DNA of 64,000 nucleotides from Ectothiorhodospiraceae bacterium (GCA_024234875.1 JACKNM010000008.1:186001-250000); one strand, 5' to 3'; counted from the stretch's first letter, positions 15,921 through 25,430 are shown. Translations and numbers: made by a program. Notes: a model not told the origin generated them from the letters alone.

Positions 15921-18740
15921 ATGACTGAGTCCCGCTCGCGATCCCGCCGACGGTCGTCGCGCCGACGTACCCGCCGCATCGTGCTCGCCGCGCTCGGCGT
16001 CCTGGTCGTTGCCGGCGGTGCACTGGCCTACGTCCTGCGTGGCGGCGAGGGCGACGCTCGCGAGCACCTCGCCCGCGCCACCGAGTTCGAGGCCAGGAAG
16101 GACTACCGCTCGGCGGTGGTCGAGCTGAAGAACGCGCTGCAGCTCGCGCCCGATCTGGCCCCGGCGCGCGCGCTCCTCGGCCGGGTCTACCTCACCGCCG
16201 GCAACGGGGCGGCGGCGCAGAAGGAGCTGGAGCGGGCGCGCGAGCTCGGACATGCCGATACGAGGCTCGGCCTGGACATCGCCCGCGCCCTGCTGTTGCA
16301 GGGCCGCTTCCAGACCGCCCTGGACGCGGCGCAGACCGCCACCGACGCGAGTGGCGCCGAGTGGCGGGTGGTCGCTGGCGAGGCGGCGCTCGGACTGCAG
16401 CGGGTGGACGAGGCGAAGGCGGCGTTCGAGGCGGCGCTCGCGGTGGACCCCACCCTCGGCCAGGCCCGCCGGGGCCTGGCACGGGTGCGCCTGGCGAACG
16501 GCGACACCGATGCCGCGCAGCGGGAGCTCGAGGAGGCGCTCGCGAGCTCCGAGCGCGAGGCCGACACCTGGGTGCTGAAGGGCGAGCTCGAGCTCTCGCT
16601 GCAACGCTTCGAGGCCGCCAAGGCGTCGTTCGAGAAGGTCCTCGAGCTGGTCGCCGACAGCCCGATCGGGCACATCGGCGTGGCCCGCGCCGCGCTCGGG
16701 CTCCAGGATCCGGACGCCGCGGACCGCCATCTCTCGGCGCTCGACAAGGCACTGGCGAAGGACCCGCGCGTCACCTACCTCCGCGCGCTGGTCGCGCGCC
16801 AGCGGAACCAGCTCGAGGTGGCGCTGGAGGCGCTGCGTGACACCCTGGCGGCTCAGCCCAACCACGTCGCGGCGCTGCTGCTCGCGGGTCAGATCCATTT
16901 CCTGCGCCGCGAGTTCACGCTGGCGGCGGAGATGCTCGAGCGTCACGTCACCCTCGCGCCGACCAACACCCCCGCTCTCAAGCTGCTCGGCGCGGTGCTG
17001 CTCGAGCTGAAGCAGACCGATGCGGCAATCGAGACGCTGGGCAAGGCCGCGCAACGCAGCCCCGACGATGCCGAGCTGCTTGCGCTGCTCGGTACCGCGC
17101 ACATGTCGCGTGGCGATACCGAGCGGGGCCGCGAGCTGCTCGACCAGGCCTCGCGCCTGAAGCCCGACAATGCCCCCATCCGCACCCAGCTGGCGGTGAG
17201 CCGGCTGGCGAGCGGTGACACCGACGAGGCGGTGAGCGAGCTCGAGGCGGCGGTCGGCAGCGACCCTGGCTTCTCCCGCGCCGACGTGCTCCTGGTTCTC
17301 ACCCATTTCCAGGCCCGGCGTTACGACAAGGCGCTGGAGGCGGCGCGTCAGCTCGTCGACAAGCGCGGCGATCAGCCGGCCGCGCACAACCTCCTGGGCG
17401 CGGCGCTCGAGGCGAGCAAGAATCGCACCGAGGCCCGCGCCGCCTATACCAAGGCGCTGGAGATCGACCCGAGCTACGTCACCGCCCTGCTGAATCTGGC
17501 CCGAATGGACCTTCAGGACGGCGCCGCCGACCAGGCTCGGACTCGCTACGACCAGGTGCTCGAGCGCCGCCCGGACCATCCGACGGCACTGGTGGCGTTG
17601 GCGAAGATGGCCGCCGACGCCGGGCGCAGCGAGGAAGGGATCGGCCTGCTCGAGCGCGCGCGGACCAAGAACCCGAGCGCGGTCGAGCCGCGGCTGATCC
17701 TGACCAACTACCACCTTCGTCAGGGTAACCGGGACGACGCGCTCCGCCTCGCCCGCGAGGCATCGGAGCTGGCGCCGGACAACCCCCTGGTGCTGCTCGG
17801 GCTCGGGCGCGCGGAGCTCGCCGCGGGTCAGGCGTCGAGCGCCGCGCGGACCCTTCAGAAGCTGCTGGACGCGACACCGAGGTCGGCCGAGGCGTGGCTC
17901 CTGGCGGCGCAGGCATCGGCCACGCTCGGACGCAACGACGAGGCCCAGGGCCGCCTCGAGAAGGCGCTCGAGCTCGAGCCGACGAACGAGAACGCGCGCT
18001 ACGCGCTCGGCGGCCTGCAGCTGCGCACCGGGCAGCCCGAGCAGGCGGCCGCGGCGGCCAGGCAATTGCTCGCGGAGCATCCCGACTCGCCCTCGGGTGA
18101 CGTGCTGCAGGGCGACACCCTGATGGCCGGGGGCAAGCCCAACGACGCGGTCGTGGCCTACCGGCGCGCATTCGAGAAGCGGTCGAACACCGCCACCTTG
18201 CTCAAGCTGCATGCGGCACAGCGTGCCACCGGTGACACGCAGGCCGCCCGCGGCGTGCTGGAGAGCTGGCTCGAGAAGTACCCGGCCGACGCCGCCGTGC
18301 GGGTCACCCTCGCCTCCTCGCTCCATGGCTCGGGCGCGACGACCGAGGCGGCGGCGCAGTACGAGAAAGTGCTGGAGGCGAGCCCGGACAACGTGCTCGC
18401 GCTCAACAACCTGGCCTGGCTCTACCACGAGGCCGGCGACGCGCGGGCCCAGGGGCTCGCGGAGCGGGCCTACCGCATGCTCCCCGATCGGCCCGAGATC
18501 GCGGACACCTACGGCTGGCTCCTGGCCGCAGGCGACCAGGTCGAGCAGGCGCTGACGGTGCTTCGCAAGGCCGCGGAGGCGGCGCCCGGCAATGGAGACA
18601 TCCAGTACCACTACGCAGCGGTGCTGGAGCGTGCCGGCGACAAGGCGGCGGCGCGCCGGGTGCTCGAGCGCGCGTTGTCGGAGATCGAGACATTCGCCGA
18701 GCGCGCCTCGGCCGAGACGCTTCTCGATCGCGTGCGCTGA
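15921..18740 (+). CDS. PEP-CTERM/XrtA system TPR-repeat protein, PrsT-like (copy 2)
   Basis: The product is 939 aa from ATG 15921, the first start downstream of the promoter at 15844. The N-terminus is Arg-rich and followed by one membrane helix at about 19-38 (VLAALGVLVVAGGALAYVL) with no lipobox Cys, so it is likely inner-membrane anchored with the repeats outside. The remaining ~900 residues are TPR units throughout (for example YRSAVVELKNALQLAPDLAPARALLGRVY). Length and repeat start match copy 1 (1598-4411), but the N-terminal anchor differs. The family normally sits in exosortase/exopolysaccharide loci; none is visible here. A role in assembly or export of sorted proteins is inferred. 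Confidence 0.85.
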   Translation: MTESRSRSRRRSSRRRTRRIVLAALGVLVVAGGALAYVLRGGEGDAREHLARATEFEARKDYRSAVVELKNALQLAPDLAPARALLGRVYLTAGNGAAAQKELERARELGHADTRLGLDIARALLLQGRFQTALDAAQTATDASGAEWRVVAGEAALGLQRVDEAKAAFEAALAVDPTLGQARRGLARVRLANGDTDAAQRELEEALASSEREADTWVLKGELELSLQRFEAAKASFEKVLELVADSPIGHIGVARAALGLQDPDAADRHLSALDKALAKDPRVTYLRALVARQRNQLEVALEALRDTLAAQPNHVAALLLAGQIHFLRREFTLAAEMLERHVTLAPTNTPALKLLGAVLLELKQTDAAIETLGKAAQRSPDDAELLALLGTAHMSRGDTERGRELLDQASRLKPDNAPIRTQLAVSRLASGDTDEAVSELEAAVGSDPGFSRADVLLVLTHFQARRYDKALEAARQLVDKRGDQPAAHNLLGAALEASKNRTEARAAYTKALEIDPSYVTALLNLARMDLQDGAADQARTRYDQVLERRPDHPTALVALAKMAADAGRSEEGIGLLERARTKNPSAVEPRLILTNYHLRQGNRDDALRLAREASELAPDNPLVLLGLGRAELAAGQASSAARTLQKLLDATPRSAEAWLLAAQASATLGRNDEAQGRLEKALELEPTNENARYALGGLQLRTGQPEQAAAAARQLLAEHPDSPSGDVLQGDTLMAGGKPNDAVVAYRRAFEKRSNTATLLKLHAAQRATGDTQAARGVLESWLEKYPADAAVRVTLASSLHGSGATTEAAAQYEKVLEASPDNVLALNNLAWLYHEAGDARAQGLAERAYRMLPDRPEIADTYGWLLAAGDQVEQALTVLRKAAEAAPGNGDIQYHYAAVLERAGDKAAARRVLERALSEIETFAERASAETLLDRVR

Positions 18741-18797
18741 GCACGAGCGCCGCGCGAGACACACCGACTCGGCGGCGGGCGCGGGTCGTGCGGGCTC

Positions 18798-19736
18798 TCA
18801 GTATCCGAGGGAGCGGTCCACCACCCCGGCCATCGGCTCACCCGCCTCGTGGCGGCGGACGTTCTCTGCCACCTCCAACGCCGCCGCCACCGGATCGGTG
18901 ATGCTCGCCACGTGCGGCGTGATGGTGACCCGCGGATGCGCCCACAAGGGATGCGCCGCCGGCAGCGGCTCGGTGGCGAAGACGTCGAGGGTGGCCGCAC
19001 TCAGGTGACCCGAGTCGAGCGCCGCGACCAGCTCGTCCTCGACCTGGTGACCACCGCGCGCGGCATTGATCACGACCGCGCCGCGCGGGAGCCTCGCGAT
19101 GGTCCGCGCGCCGATGATGCCCCGGGTCTGCTCGGTGAGCGGCAACAGGCAGACGAGGATGTCGGTGCGACGCAGGAACGCGTCGAGCCCCGCATCGCCG
19201 TGATGGCAGGTGACCCCCTCGATCCGGTGCGGGCTCCGGCTCCAACCGGCGACGTCGAAATCGAGCGCCGCGAGTCGCGTCGCGGTGGCGGCGCCGAGAC
19301 GGCCGAGCCCCATGATGCCGACTCGACACGCGCGGTGGGGCCGCTGGTCGAGCTCGCGCCACTCGCGCCGCGCCTGCTGCGCCTCGTACTCGGGCATGCG
19401 ACGGTGATAGCGCAGGACGTGATAGAGGACGTAGGCCCACATTCCCTCGACCAGGCCCGGCTCGCCCATCTTGACCAGCGGTATCCCCGGCGGTAGCTCG
19501 GGGTCGTCGACGAGGCCGTCGACGCCGGCGCCGAGCGAGAACGCCACCTCGAGATTCGGCAGCGTACCGAGGAGCCCCGCCGGAGGCTTCCACAGCAGCA
19601 CGTACCGGACGTCGTCCGGCGCGCCGACCTCGGGCCAGACCCGCACGTCGTAGGCCGGCAGCGCGGCGTCGAGAGCCGCCTTCCACGGCCCTGGCTCACG
19701 CGTCGCGCTCGCGAACAGAAAGGCGGATCGGGACAA
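18798..19736 (-). CDS. ghrA: Glyoxylate/hydroxypyruvate reductase A-like
   Basis: The likely start is TTG 19736: it has GAGGTG 5 nt upstream and gives 312 aa, exactly the E. coli GhrA length; the frame has no usable ATG. The NAD(P) motif is VGIMGLGRLGAATATRL, and catalytic elements appear as INAARGGHQVEDELV (Arg), DVFATEPLP (Glu) and TPHVASITDP (His). The enzyme reduces glyoxylate or hydroxypyruvate with NADPH in the cytosol. Because sarcosine/glycine and sugar-acid pathways are encoded in the window, a role in clearing glyoxylate or hydroxypyruvate is plausible. It is divergent from a ubiD-family gene and convergent with the TPR gene. Confidence 0.85.
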   Translation of the reverse strand: MSRSAFLFASATREPGPWKAALDAALPAYDVRVWPEVGAPDDVRYVLLWKPPAGLLGTLPNLEVAFSLGAGVDGLVDDPELPPGIPLVKMGEPGLVEGMWAYVLYHVLRYHRRMPEYEAQQARREWRELDQRPHRACRVGIMGLGRLGAATATRLAALDFDVAGWSRSPHRIEGVTCHHGDAGLDAFLRRTDILVCLLPLTEQTRGIIGARTIARLPRGAVVINAARGGHQVEDELVAALDSGHLSAATLDVFATEPLPAAHPLWAHPRVTITPHVASITDPVAAALEVAENVRRHEAGEPMAGVVDRSLGY

Positions 19737-19894
19737 CGGGCACCTCGATGACGACGCACCGCGAGACCGCGGGCGGCGCCAAGGTTGCGCTACCGCCAAC
19801 ACGATGTCCACCGCCCCCCGGACGGTTCCGTCGTCCGCGCCGCGGGTTAAACTCCGGCGCCGCGCCGGGCGTGCGACAGCCAAGGGGGAGCACC

Positions 19895-21334
19895 ATGCCA
19901 GCGAATCACCTCGCGGATCTCGCGACCATCATCGAGGACCTGGAGTCGATGGGGCGCCTCGCCCGCGTCCGTTCCGAGGTTTCCCTCGAGCACGACCTCG
20001 CCGGCATCGCTCGCCAGCTCGAGGGCGGTCCGCGCGCAGTGCTCTTCGAGCGCGTGCAGGGCCACACGATGCCCGTGCTCACCGGGCTGTACTGGTCGCG
20101 GGAGATGCTCGGCGCGCTGATGCGGCGCGAGGAGCGCTCGCTGCCGCAGTTCGTCTCGAGTTGCATCCGGGCCTGGCAGCAGCGCCCGGTCGATCCGGTG
20201 ATGGTCGCCGGCGGCCCGATCCTCGACGGCCCGCGTTGCGAGGTGGATCTGCGCGCGTTGCCGATCCCCGTCCACGCGTTGGCCGACGGTGGTCCCTACT
20301 TCGACGCCGGCGTCGTCATCGCACGCGATCCCGAGACCGGGGTGCGCAACGCGTCGATCCAACGGTTCATGGTGGTCGACGAGAAGACCCTGCACGTCAA
20401 CATCGACGCCGGGCGCCACCTCGAGCTCTACCTCGACAAGGCCGCGGCGCGCGGCGAGACCCTCACGTTCTCGCTCAACTGCGGGGTCGGGCCGGGCCTG
20501 CATTTCGCCGCCGCCACGCCGGCGGAAGCTGCCCCGGCCGACACCGACGAGCTCGGCATCGCCAGTGAGTTCCACGGCGCACCGCTCGAGCTGGTCGAGG
20601 GTCGGACCCTGCCGGTGCACATGGTGGCCAACGCCATGGTGGCGCTGGAGTGCGAGATGGTGCCCGGCGAGCTCGGTGAGGAGGGCCCGTTCGCGGAGGT
20701 CACCGGCTACTACGCCCGGCGCGCGCCGCGCCCGGTGGTGCACGTTCGGGCGATGCACTGCCGCCCCGGGGCGGTGTTCCAGACCATCCTGTCGGGCGTC
20801 GAGGTCTGGAACTCGGTGGGACTACTCGGGGAAGCGAACGTCCTCGCCCTGCTCCAACGCCAGGTCCCGGGCGTCCTCGACGTGTACTTCAGCCACGGCG
20901 GTTGTGGCTTCTACCATGCACTGGTGCAGATGTCCCAGAAGCGCGCGGGGTGGTCCAAGCAGGCCATCCTCGCCGCCTTCGCCGCGTTTCCGCCGCTGAA
21001 GATGGTCACCGTGGTCGACGAGGACGTCGACATCCGCAGTCCGCAGGACGTCGAGTGGGCGATGACCACCCGCCTCGACCCGACCAGCGGCATCGTGGTC
21101 GTCGACAAGGCGTTCGGGCACGGTCTCAACCCGAGCTTCCCCGATTACCTCGGCGCCAAGGTGGGCTTCGATTGCTGCCGGCCGTATCCGCCACGAGACG
21201 AGTACGTGCGCGTGGCCTACCGGGACCTTTCGCTCGACGGGCTCGACATCGTGACGCCGGAGATCCGCGCCGACGTCACCCGCGCCGGGGACGCCGCCGG
21301 CGGCGAGACGAGCGGCGGCGGCAGCGCGATGTGA
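19895..21334 (+). CDS. UbiD-family prenylated-FMN decarboxylase
   Basis: The product is 479 aa from ATG 19895 with GGGGGAG 5 nt upstream. The UbiD core is clear: VNIDAGRHLELYLDKAA, MVPGELGEEGPFAEVTGYYA (the Glu-rich active-site block) and the C-terminal VDIRSPQDVEWAMTTRLDP. The family (de)carboxylates unsaturated or aromatic acids using prenylated FMN. The prFMN synthase UbiX is not in the window and must be supplied elsewhere. The remaining ubiquinone genes are absent, so ubiquinone synthesis is not implied; a catabolic decarboxylase for an aromatic or acrylic acid is equally likely. Substrate unknown. Confidence 0.85.
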   Translation: MPANHLADLATIIEDLESMGRLARVRSEVSLEHDLAGIARQLEGGPRAVLFERVQGHTMPVLTGLYWSREMLGALMRREERSLPQFVSSCIRAWQQRPVDPVMVAGGPILDGPRCEVDLRALPIPVHALADGGPYFDAGVVIARDPETGVRNASIQRFMVVDEKTLHVNIDAGRHLELYLDKAAARGETLTFSLNCGVGPGLHFAAATPAEAAPADTDELGIASEFHGAPLELVEGRTLPVHMVANAMVALECEMVPGELGEEGPFAEVTGYYARRAPRPVVHVRAMHCRPGAVFQTILSGVEVWNSVGLLGEANVLALLQRQVPGVLDVYFSHGGCGFYHALVQMSQKRAGWSKQAILAAFAAFPPLKMVTVVDEDVDIRSPQDVEWAMTTRLDPTSGIVVVDKAFGHGLNPSFPDYLGAKVGFDCCRPYPPRDEYVRVAYRDLSLDGLDIVTPEIRADVTRAGDAAGGETSGGGSAM

Positions 21335-21339
21335 CCCTC

Positions 21340-22482
21340 TCAGTTCTCGAGCAGATCGAGGATGAGCGGGATGACCTTCGAGGGGTCGGCGCCCACCGGT
21401 GGTGGAGGCGGCTGGTCGGGTGCGTCGGTGGCGGTGTCGATGTCGAGCAGCAGGCTCTCCGTGCCCACCGTCACCTCGCGCGTGTAAACGTCGGCGCCGA
21501 GACCGCCGCCGGAGAAGGTCACGGTGTAGGTGCCGGCGGCCTCGACCGGAAACGAGTAGCCGCCGGCCTGCCCGGTGACGGCGTAGTACGTGCCCTCGCT
21601 CGGGCTGGCGGTGACGCCGCTGATCCCCTCGCCCTCGTCGTAGAGGCCGTTGGCGTTCGCGTCGCGCCACACCGTGCCCACGACGTGGCGGTTCTGCTCC
21701 TGCGAGTCCCCACGGCAGTACACCCCGCTGAACACCAGCGGCCCCACTCCGGTGGCTGGATTGGACTCCGGCACCAGCGCCAGTCCGGTCAGGCTGAGCA
21801 CCGCGTTGCCCGAGACCGGTTGCCCCATGATCGCCAGCCGATGGCCGCGCCCGGACTGCATCCCGCCGGCGCCACCGGTGCCCCAGTCGATATTGAGCGC
21901 GGCGTGACCGTGCAGCGCGGACTCGGTGAACGAGAACACGCTGATGCGCCAGCCCGCGCATACGCCGGTGGCGTCGACCAGCGTGCCCTGACCGGTGTGG
22001 TCCTGGGCGTTGCGGGCGATGAGGGACTGCGAATGGGCCTCCGAGGCCTCCCACAGCGCGAAGTCGAACGCCGCCGGTGAGCGCACCGGGAACTGCGCCA
22101 GCTCCTGTTGCATGAGCGCCAGATCGACGTTGAAGAACGCCACTGCGCTCACCACGTCCGGATCGTCGATGGCGGCGAGGAAGGCGCCTTCCGCGGTCGG
22201 GTTCGACCGTGCGCGATTCATCAGCCAGAGCATCTTCTGCTCGGCCCCACTCGGGGTGGCGCCGCCGTTGCCCTTGTGCCTGGTCCATTCCGTGGTCGGC
22301 GCGGCGAGCGGCGCCTGCGGCAGCGACTTGGGAGCGAACACCTCCGGCGGCCCGGCCTTGACCGGCGGATTCGGCGCGGGCGCTTGCTGCGCCGCGGCGA
22401 GCGACGAGGCAGCGGCGAGGACGGCACCGAGAATCCCGCCCGACAGGCGTGCGGGCGAGCGAGCACGCTGACTTCCATTCAT
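21340..22482 (-). CDS. Secreted CAP (SCP/PR-1) domain protein with C-terminal SdrD B-like domain
   Basis: The product is 380 aa from ATG 22482; AGGA stands 9 nt upstream and a signal peptide follows (about 1-33, cleavage near AAA-Q). A Pro-rich stretch leads to a CAP domain at about 75-235, with MLWLMNRARSNP, AHSQSLIARN and HAALNIDWG marking the conserved helices and His residues. Residues about 250-350 resemble the SdrD B/Cna-B-type beta domain: GTVWRDANANGLYDEGEGI is its calcium-loop-like start. A short acidic tail ends in LDLLEN. It is presumably extracellular; bacterial CAP proteins have no agreed enzymatic role. It ends 6 bp from the convergent ubiD-family stop. Confidence 0.8.
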   Translation of the reverse strand: MNGSQRARSPARLSGGILGAVLAAASSLAAAQQAPAPNPPVKAGPPEVFAPKSLPQAPLAAPTTEWTRHKGNGGATPSGAEQKMLWLMNRARSNPTAEGAFLAAIDDPDVVSAVAFFNVDLALMQQELAQFPVRSPAAFDFALWEASEAHSQSLIARNAQDHTGQGTLVDATGVCAGWRISVFSFTESALHGHAALNIDWGTGGAGGMQSGRGHRLAIMGQPVSGNAVLSLTGLALVPESNPATGVGPLVFSGVYCRGDSQEQNRHVVGTVWRDANANGLYDEGEGISGVTASPSEGTYYAVTGQAGGYSFPVEAAGTYTVTFSGGGLGADVYTREVTVGTESLLLDIDTATDAPDQPPPPPVGADPSKVIPLILDLLEN

Positions 22483-22622
22483 GCGTTGGAATCCTAGCCG
22501 CATTTCCGCCGGTGGACCGGCGACGTCGTCACGCTTCGCACCGATCGCACCGCGCCCCCGTGGCGCCCGCACCGCTGCCGGGCGCCGCGCGGCCGGCTCC
22601 GGCGCGGGCGGCCACCCCGAGC

Positions 22623-23987
22623 TCAGGCCGCGACCGACGGCAGCCCCGCCAGAGCCATCGCCAGCTCCGCCTCGTCGTAGGCCTGGTCGGTGAGCTTGCC
22701 GGCGAAGTAGTCCATGTACGCCTGCATGTCGAAGTGCCCGTGGCCGCAGAGGTTGAAGAGGATGGTTCGAGCGACCCCGTCGCGCTTGCAGGCCAGCGCC
22801 TCCTCGATCGCCCCCTTGACCGCGTGCGTCGCCTCCGGCGCCGGAATGATGCTCTCGGCGCGGGCGAACTGGACCCCGGCTGCGAAGCACTCGAGCTGAT
22901 TGTAGGCGCGCGCCTCGAGCAGCCCGAGGTCGGCGGCATGGCTGACCAGCGGTGCCATGCCGTGGTAGCGCAGCCCGCCGGCATGGAATCCGGAGGGGAC
23001 GAAGGTCGAGCCCAGGGTGTGCATCTTCACCAGCGGCGTGAGGTGGGCGGTGTCACCGAAGTCGTAGGCGTACTTGCCGCGGGTGAGCGAGGGGCAGGCC
23101 GCCGGCTCGACCGCGACCACCCGCACCTGCCGACCACCACGCAGCGCATTGCCCATGAACGGGAACGCGATGCCGGCGAAGTTGCTGCCGCCGCCGGTGC
23201 AGCCGACGACGACGTCGGGATAGGCGTCGGCCATCCGTAGCTGCTCCTCGGCCTCCAGGCCGATCACGGTCTGGTGGAGCAGCACGTGGTTGAGCACGCT
23301 GCCGAGCGCGTACTTGGTGTCGTCGCGCTGGGCCGCCTGCTCCACCGCCTCGCTGATGGCGATGCCGAGGCTGCCGGTGCTGTTCGGGTTGCGCTCGAGG
23401 ATCGCCCGCCCGGCCGCGGTCTCGGTGCTCGGGCTCGGCACGCAGGTGGCGCCGAAGGTCTCCATCATCGCCTTGCGATAGGGCTTCTGCTCGAAGCTCA
23501 CCCGCACCATGAACACCTTCACCTCGAGCCCGAACAGAGCGCCGGCGAAGGCGAGCGAGGAGCCCCACTGCCCGGCTCCGGTCTCGGTGGTGATGCGCGT
23601 GATTCCGGCCTCCTTGTTGTAGAAGGCCTGCGGCACGGAGGTGTTGGGCTTGTGACTGCCGGTCGGGCTCACGCCCTCGTACTTGTAGAAGATGCGCGCC
23701 GGGGTATCGAGCGCCTTCTCGAGTCCGCGGGCGCGGTAGAGCGGCGTCGGGCGCCACATTCGATAGATGTCGCGCACCGGCTCCGGGATCTCGACCTCGC
23801 GCTCGGTGGTGACCTCCTGGGCGATCAGGCTCATCGGGAACAGCGGTGCCAGGTCGCTCGGTCCGATCGGCTTGCCGGTACCCGGGTGGAGGACCGCCGG
23901 CAGGGGCTGCGGCAGATCGGCCTGGAGGTTGTACCAGGTCTTCGGGATGCGTTCCTCGTCGAGGAGGTACTTCAGCTGGTCGCTCAT
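22623..23987 (-). CDS. TrpB2-type tryptophan synthase beta-like PLP enzyme
   Basis: The product is 454 aa from ATG 23987 with GGGGAA upstream; length and the extended N-terminus are those of TrpB2, not TrpB1. The PLP lysine is K113 in GSHKPNTS; ETGAGQWG holds the catalytic Glu and GCTGGGSNF is the phosphate-binding loop. TrpB1 works with TrpA, while TrpB2 often acts alone on indole and serine, or as a serine/threonine-type lyase. No trpA, trpC or other trp gene is nearby. It is divergent from a TRAP transporter gene. Confidence 0.88.
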   Translation of the reverse strand: MSDQLKYLLDEERIPKTWYNLQADLPQPLPAVLHPGTGKPIGPSDLAPLFPMSLIAQEVTTEREVEIPEPVRDIYRMWRPTPLYRARGLEKALDTPARIFYKYEGVSPTGSHKPNTSVPQAFYNKEAGITRITTETGAGQWGSSLAFAGALFGLEVKVFMVRVSFEQKPYRKAMMETFGATCVPSPSTETAAGRAILERNPNSTGSLGIAISEAVEQAAQRDDTKYALGSVLNHVLLHQTVIGLEAEEQLRMADAYPDVVVGCTGGGSNFAGIAFPFMGNALRGGRQVRVVAVEPAACPSLTRGKYAYDFGDTAHLTPLVKMHTLGSTFVPSGFHAGGLRYHGMAPLVSHAADLGLLEARAYNQLECFAAGVQFARAESIIPAPEATHAVKGAIEEALACKRDGVARTILFNLCGHGHFDMQAYMDYFAGKLTDQAYDEAELAMALAGLPSVAA

Positions 23988-24228
23988 CGGATTCCCCGGG
24001 GCTGGCGCGTTTGCATGTGCGGCATTGTCGATGAAGGCCCGTCGGGGTGGCAACACGAGCCAGTCGCCTCGGTGGGGGTGGCGAGCCGGGCCGCCGGAGG
24101 ACCCCGACGCCCGGTTGGTTGGCGCTCGGCGCCCGAGCCGCCCTGGTTCGAGGCCAGCCCGCCCGCGGACTCGTCGCAGAACACCGAGCCGCGGCCGTTC
24201 TCGCCTGCCACCGGAGGAGCACTTCACG

Positions 24229-25380
24229 ATGAGAGCACAGGCCCGCATCGCCACCATCATCGCCGCGACCACGCTGGTCGTCGCCACCGCCTCGGCCGCC
24301 GAGGTCGCGATTCCGAAGCAGATCTCCTGGACCGCGTACGGCACCACCTCGTCCGGCTACGCGCAGTCCGTCGGCCTCGGCCAGATGCTCAAGAAACGAT
24401 ACGACGTCGATCTGCGAATCATTCCCGGCAAGAACGACGTGTCGCGGATGGCGCCGCTGCGCGCGGGGCAGTCCGACATCTGCGCCTGCGGGATCGCCGC
24501 CTACTTCGCGCAGGAAGGCGTGCTGATGTTCGCCGACAAGGCCTGGGGCCCGATGCGCATCTACAACCTGTTCAACAACGTCGGTCGCAACGGTCAGCAG
24601 GCGGCGACGGCGTACGACGCCGAGATCCGCAGTGCCGCGGACCTCAAGGGTAAACGGGTGACCTGGGTGCGCGGCGCCGACGCACTCAACACGAACATGA
24701 CCGCGATGCTCGCATTCGGCGGCCTGACCTGGGACGACGTCACCAAGGTCGAGGTGCCGGGTTGGAAGCAGTCGGTGGAGGCGGTGATCAACGGCCAGGC
24801 CGACGCGGTGTGGGGCTCGACGGTGTCGAGCGCCTACAACCAGCTCGCGGCGTCGCCGCGCGGGGTCTACTTGCCGCCACTGCCGCACGCCGACACCGCG
24901 GCGTGGGAGCGCGCAAGGGCGGTGGCACCCTGGTGGGCGCCGACGACGGTGAGTGCGGCCGTGGTCGGCACCAAGAACGAGATGCCGTACGAGGGGAGCA
25001 ACTACCCCTATCCGATCTTCGTCGTCAAGCACGACACCGACGACGCGCTCGCCTACGGCCTCACCAAGGCGGTGATGGAGAACTACGAGGAGTTCAAGGA
25101 GTCGGGGCCGAGCATGGACGGCTATCAGCTCGGCAACCAGAACTTCAGCTACGTGTTCCCCTACCACCCGGCCGCGGTCGCGTACTACAAGGAGAAGGGG
25201 GTCTGGACTGCGGCTCACGACGAGCACAACACGATGCTGGTCCGGCGCCAGGAGGTCATCGCGGCGGCGTGGGAGAAGATGAAGGCGATGGACGTCGCCG
25301 ACGACGCCTTCCGCGCCGAGTGGATGAAGCTGCGCGCCGCGGCGCTCACCGAGGCCGGCATGCCGGTGATCTTCAACTGA
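24229..25380 (+). CDS. TRAP transporter solute-binding protein, TAXI family
   Basis: The product is 383 aa from ATG 24229 with GGAGGAG 9 nt upstream. Residues 1-23 are a signal peptide (cleavage ASA-A). The mature protein has the TAXI layout: SWTAYGTTSSGYAQSVGLGQ near the N-terminus, then RMAPLRAGQSDICACG and ADLKGKRVTWVRGADALN. It captures an organic acid or similar anion in the periplasm for the fused permease encoded next. A 16-bp perfect stem-loop lies between the two genes. The 241-bp gap upstream (23988-24228), shared with divergent trpB2, shows no clear promoter by eye. Confidence 0.9.
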   Translation: MRAQARIATIIAATTLVVATASAAEVAIPKQISWTAYGTTSSGYAQSVGLGQMLKKRYDVDLRIIPGKNDVSRMAPLRAGQSDICACGIAAYFAQEGVLMFADKAWGPMRIYNLFNNVGRNGQQAATAYDAEIRSAADLKGKRVTWVRGADALNTNMTAMLAFGGLTWDDVTKVEVPGWKQSVEAVINGQADAVWGSTVSSAYNQLAASPRGVYLPPLPHADTAAWERARAVAPWWAPTTVSAAVVGTKNEMPYEGSNYPYPIFVVKHDTDDALAYGLTKAVMENYEEFKESGPSMDGYQLGNQNFSYVFPYHPAAVAYYKEKGVWTAAHDEHNTMLVRRQEVIAAAWEKMKAMDVADDAFRAEWMKLRAAALTEAGMPVIFN

Positions 25381-25390
25381 GCCGATCGTT

Positions 25391-25430
25391 CCCGCGGCGA
25401 CCGGCTCCCACGGCAGCCGGTCGCCGCGGG
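25391..25430 (+). promoter_or_regulatory. Stem-loop between TAXI binding-protein and permease genes
   Basis: Perfect 16-bp stem: arms 25391-25406 (CCCGCGGCGACCGGCT) and 25415-25430, 8-nt loop, starting 10 nt after the stop codon. Position suggests differential expression of binding protein over permease. Confidence 0.6.

Noticed and set aside
22623..23987. Calling this gene trpB of the tryptophan operon
   Set aside because: The extended N-terminus, 454-aa length and absence of trpA fit the TrpB2 group, so the plain trpB name would mislead.
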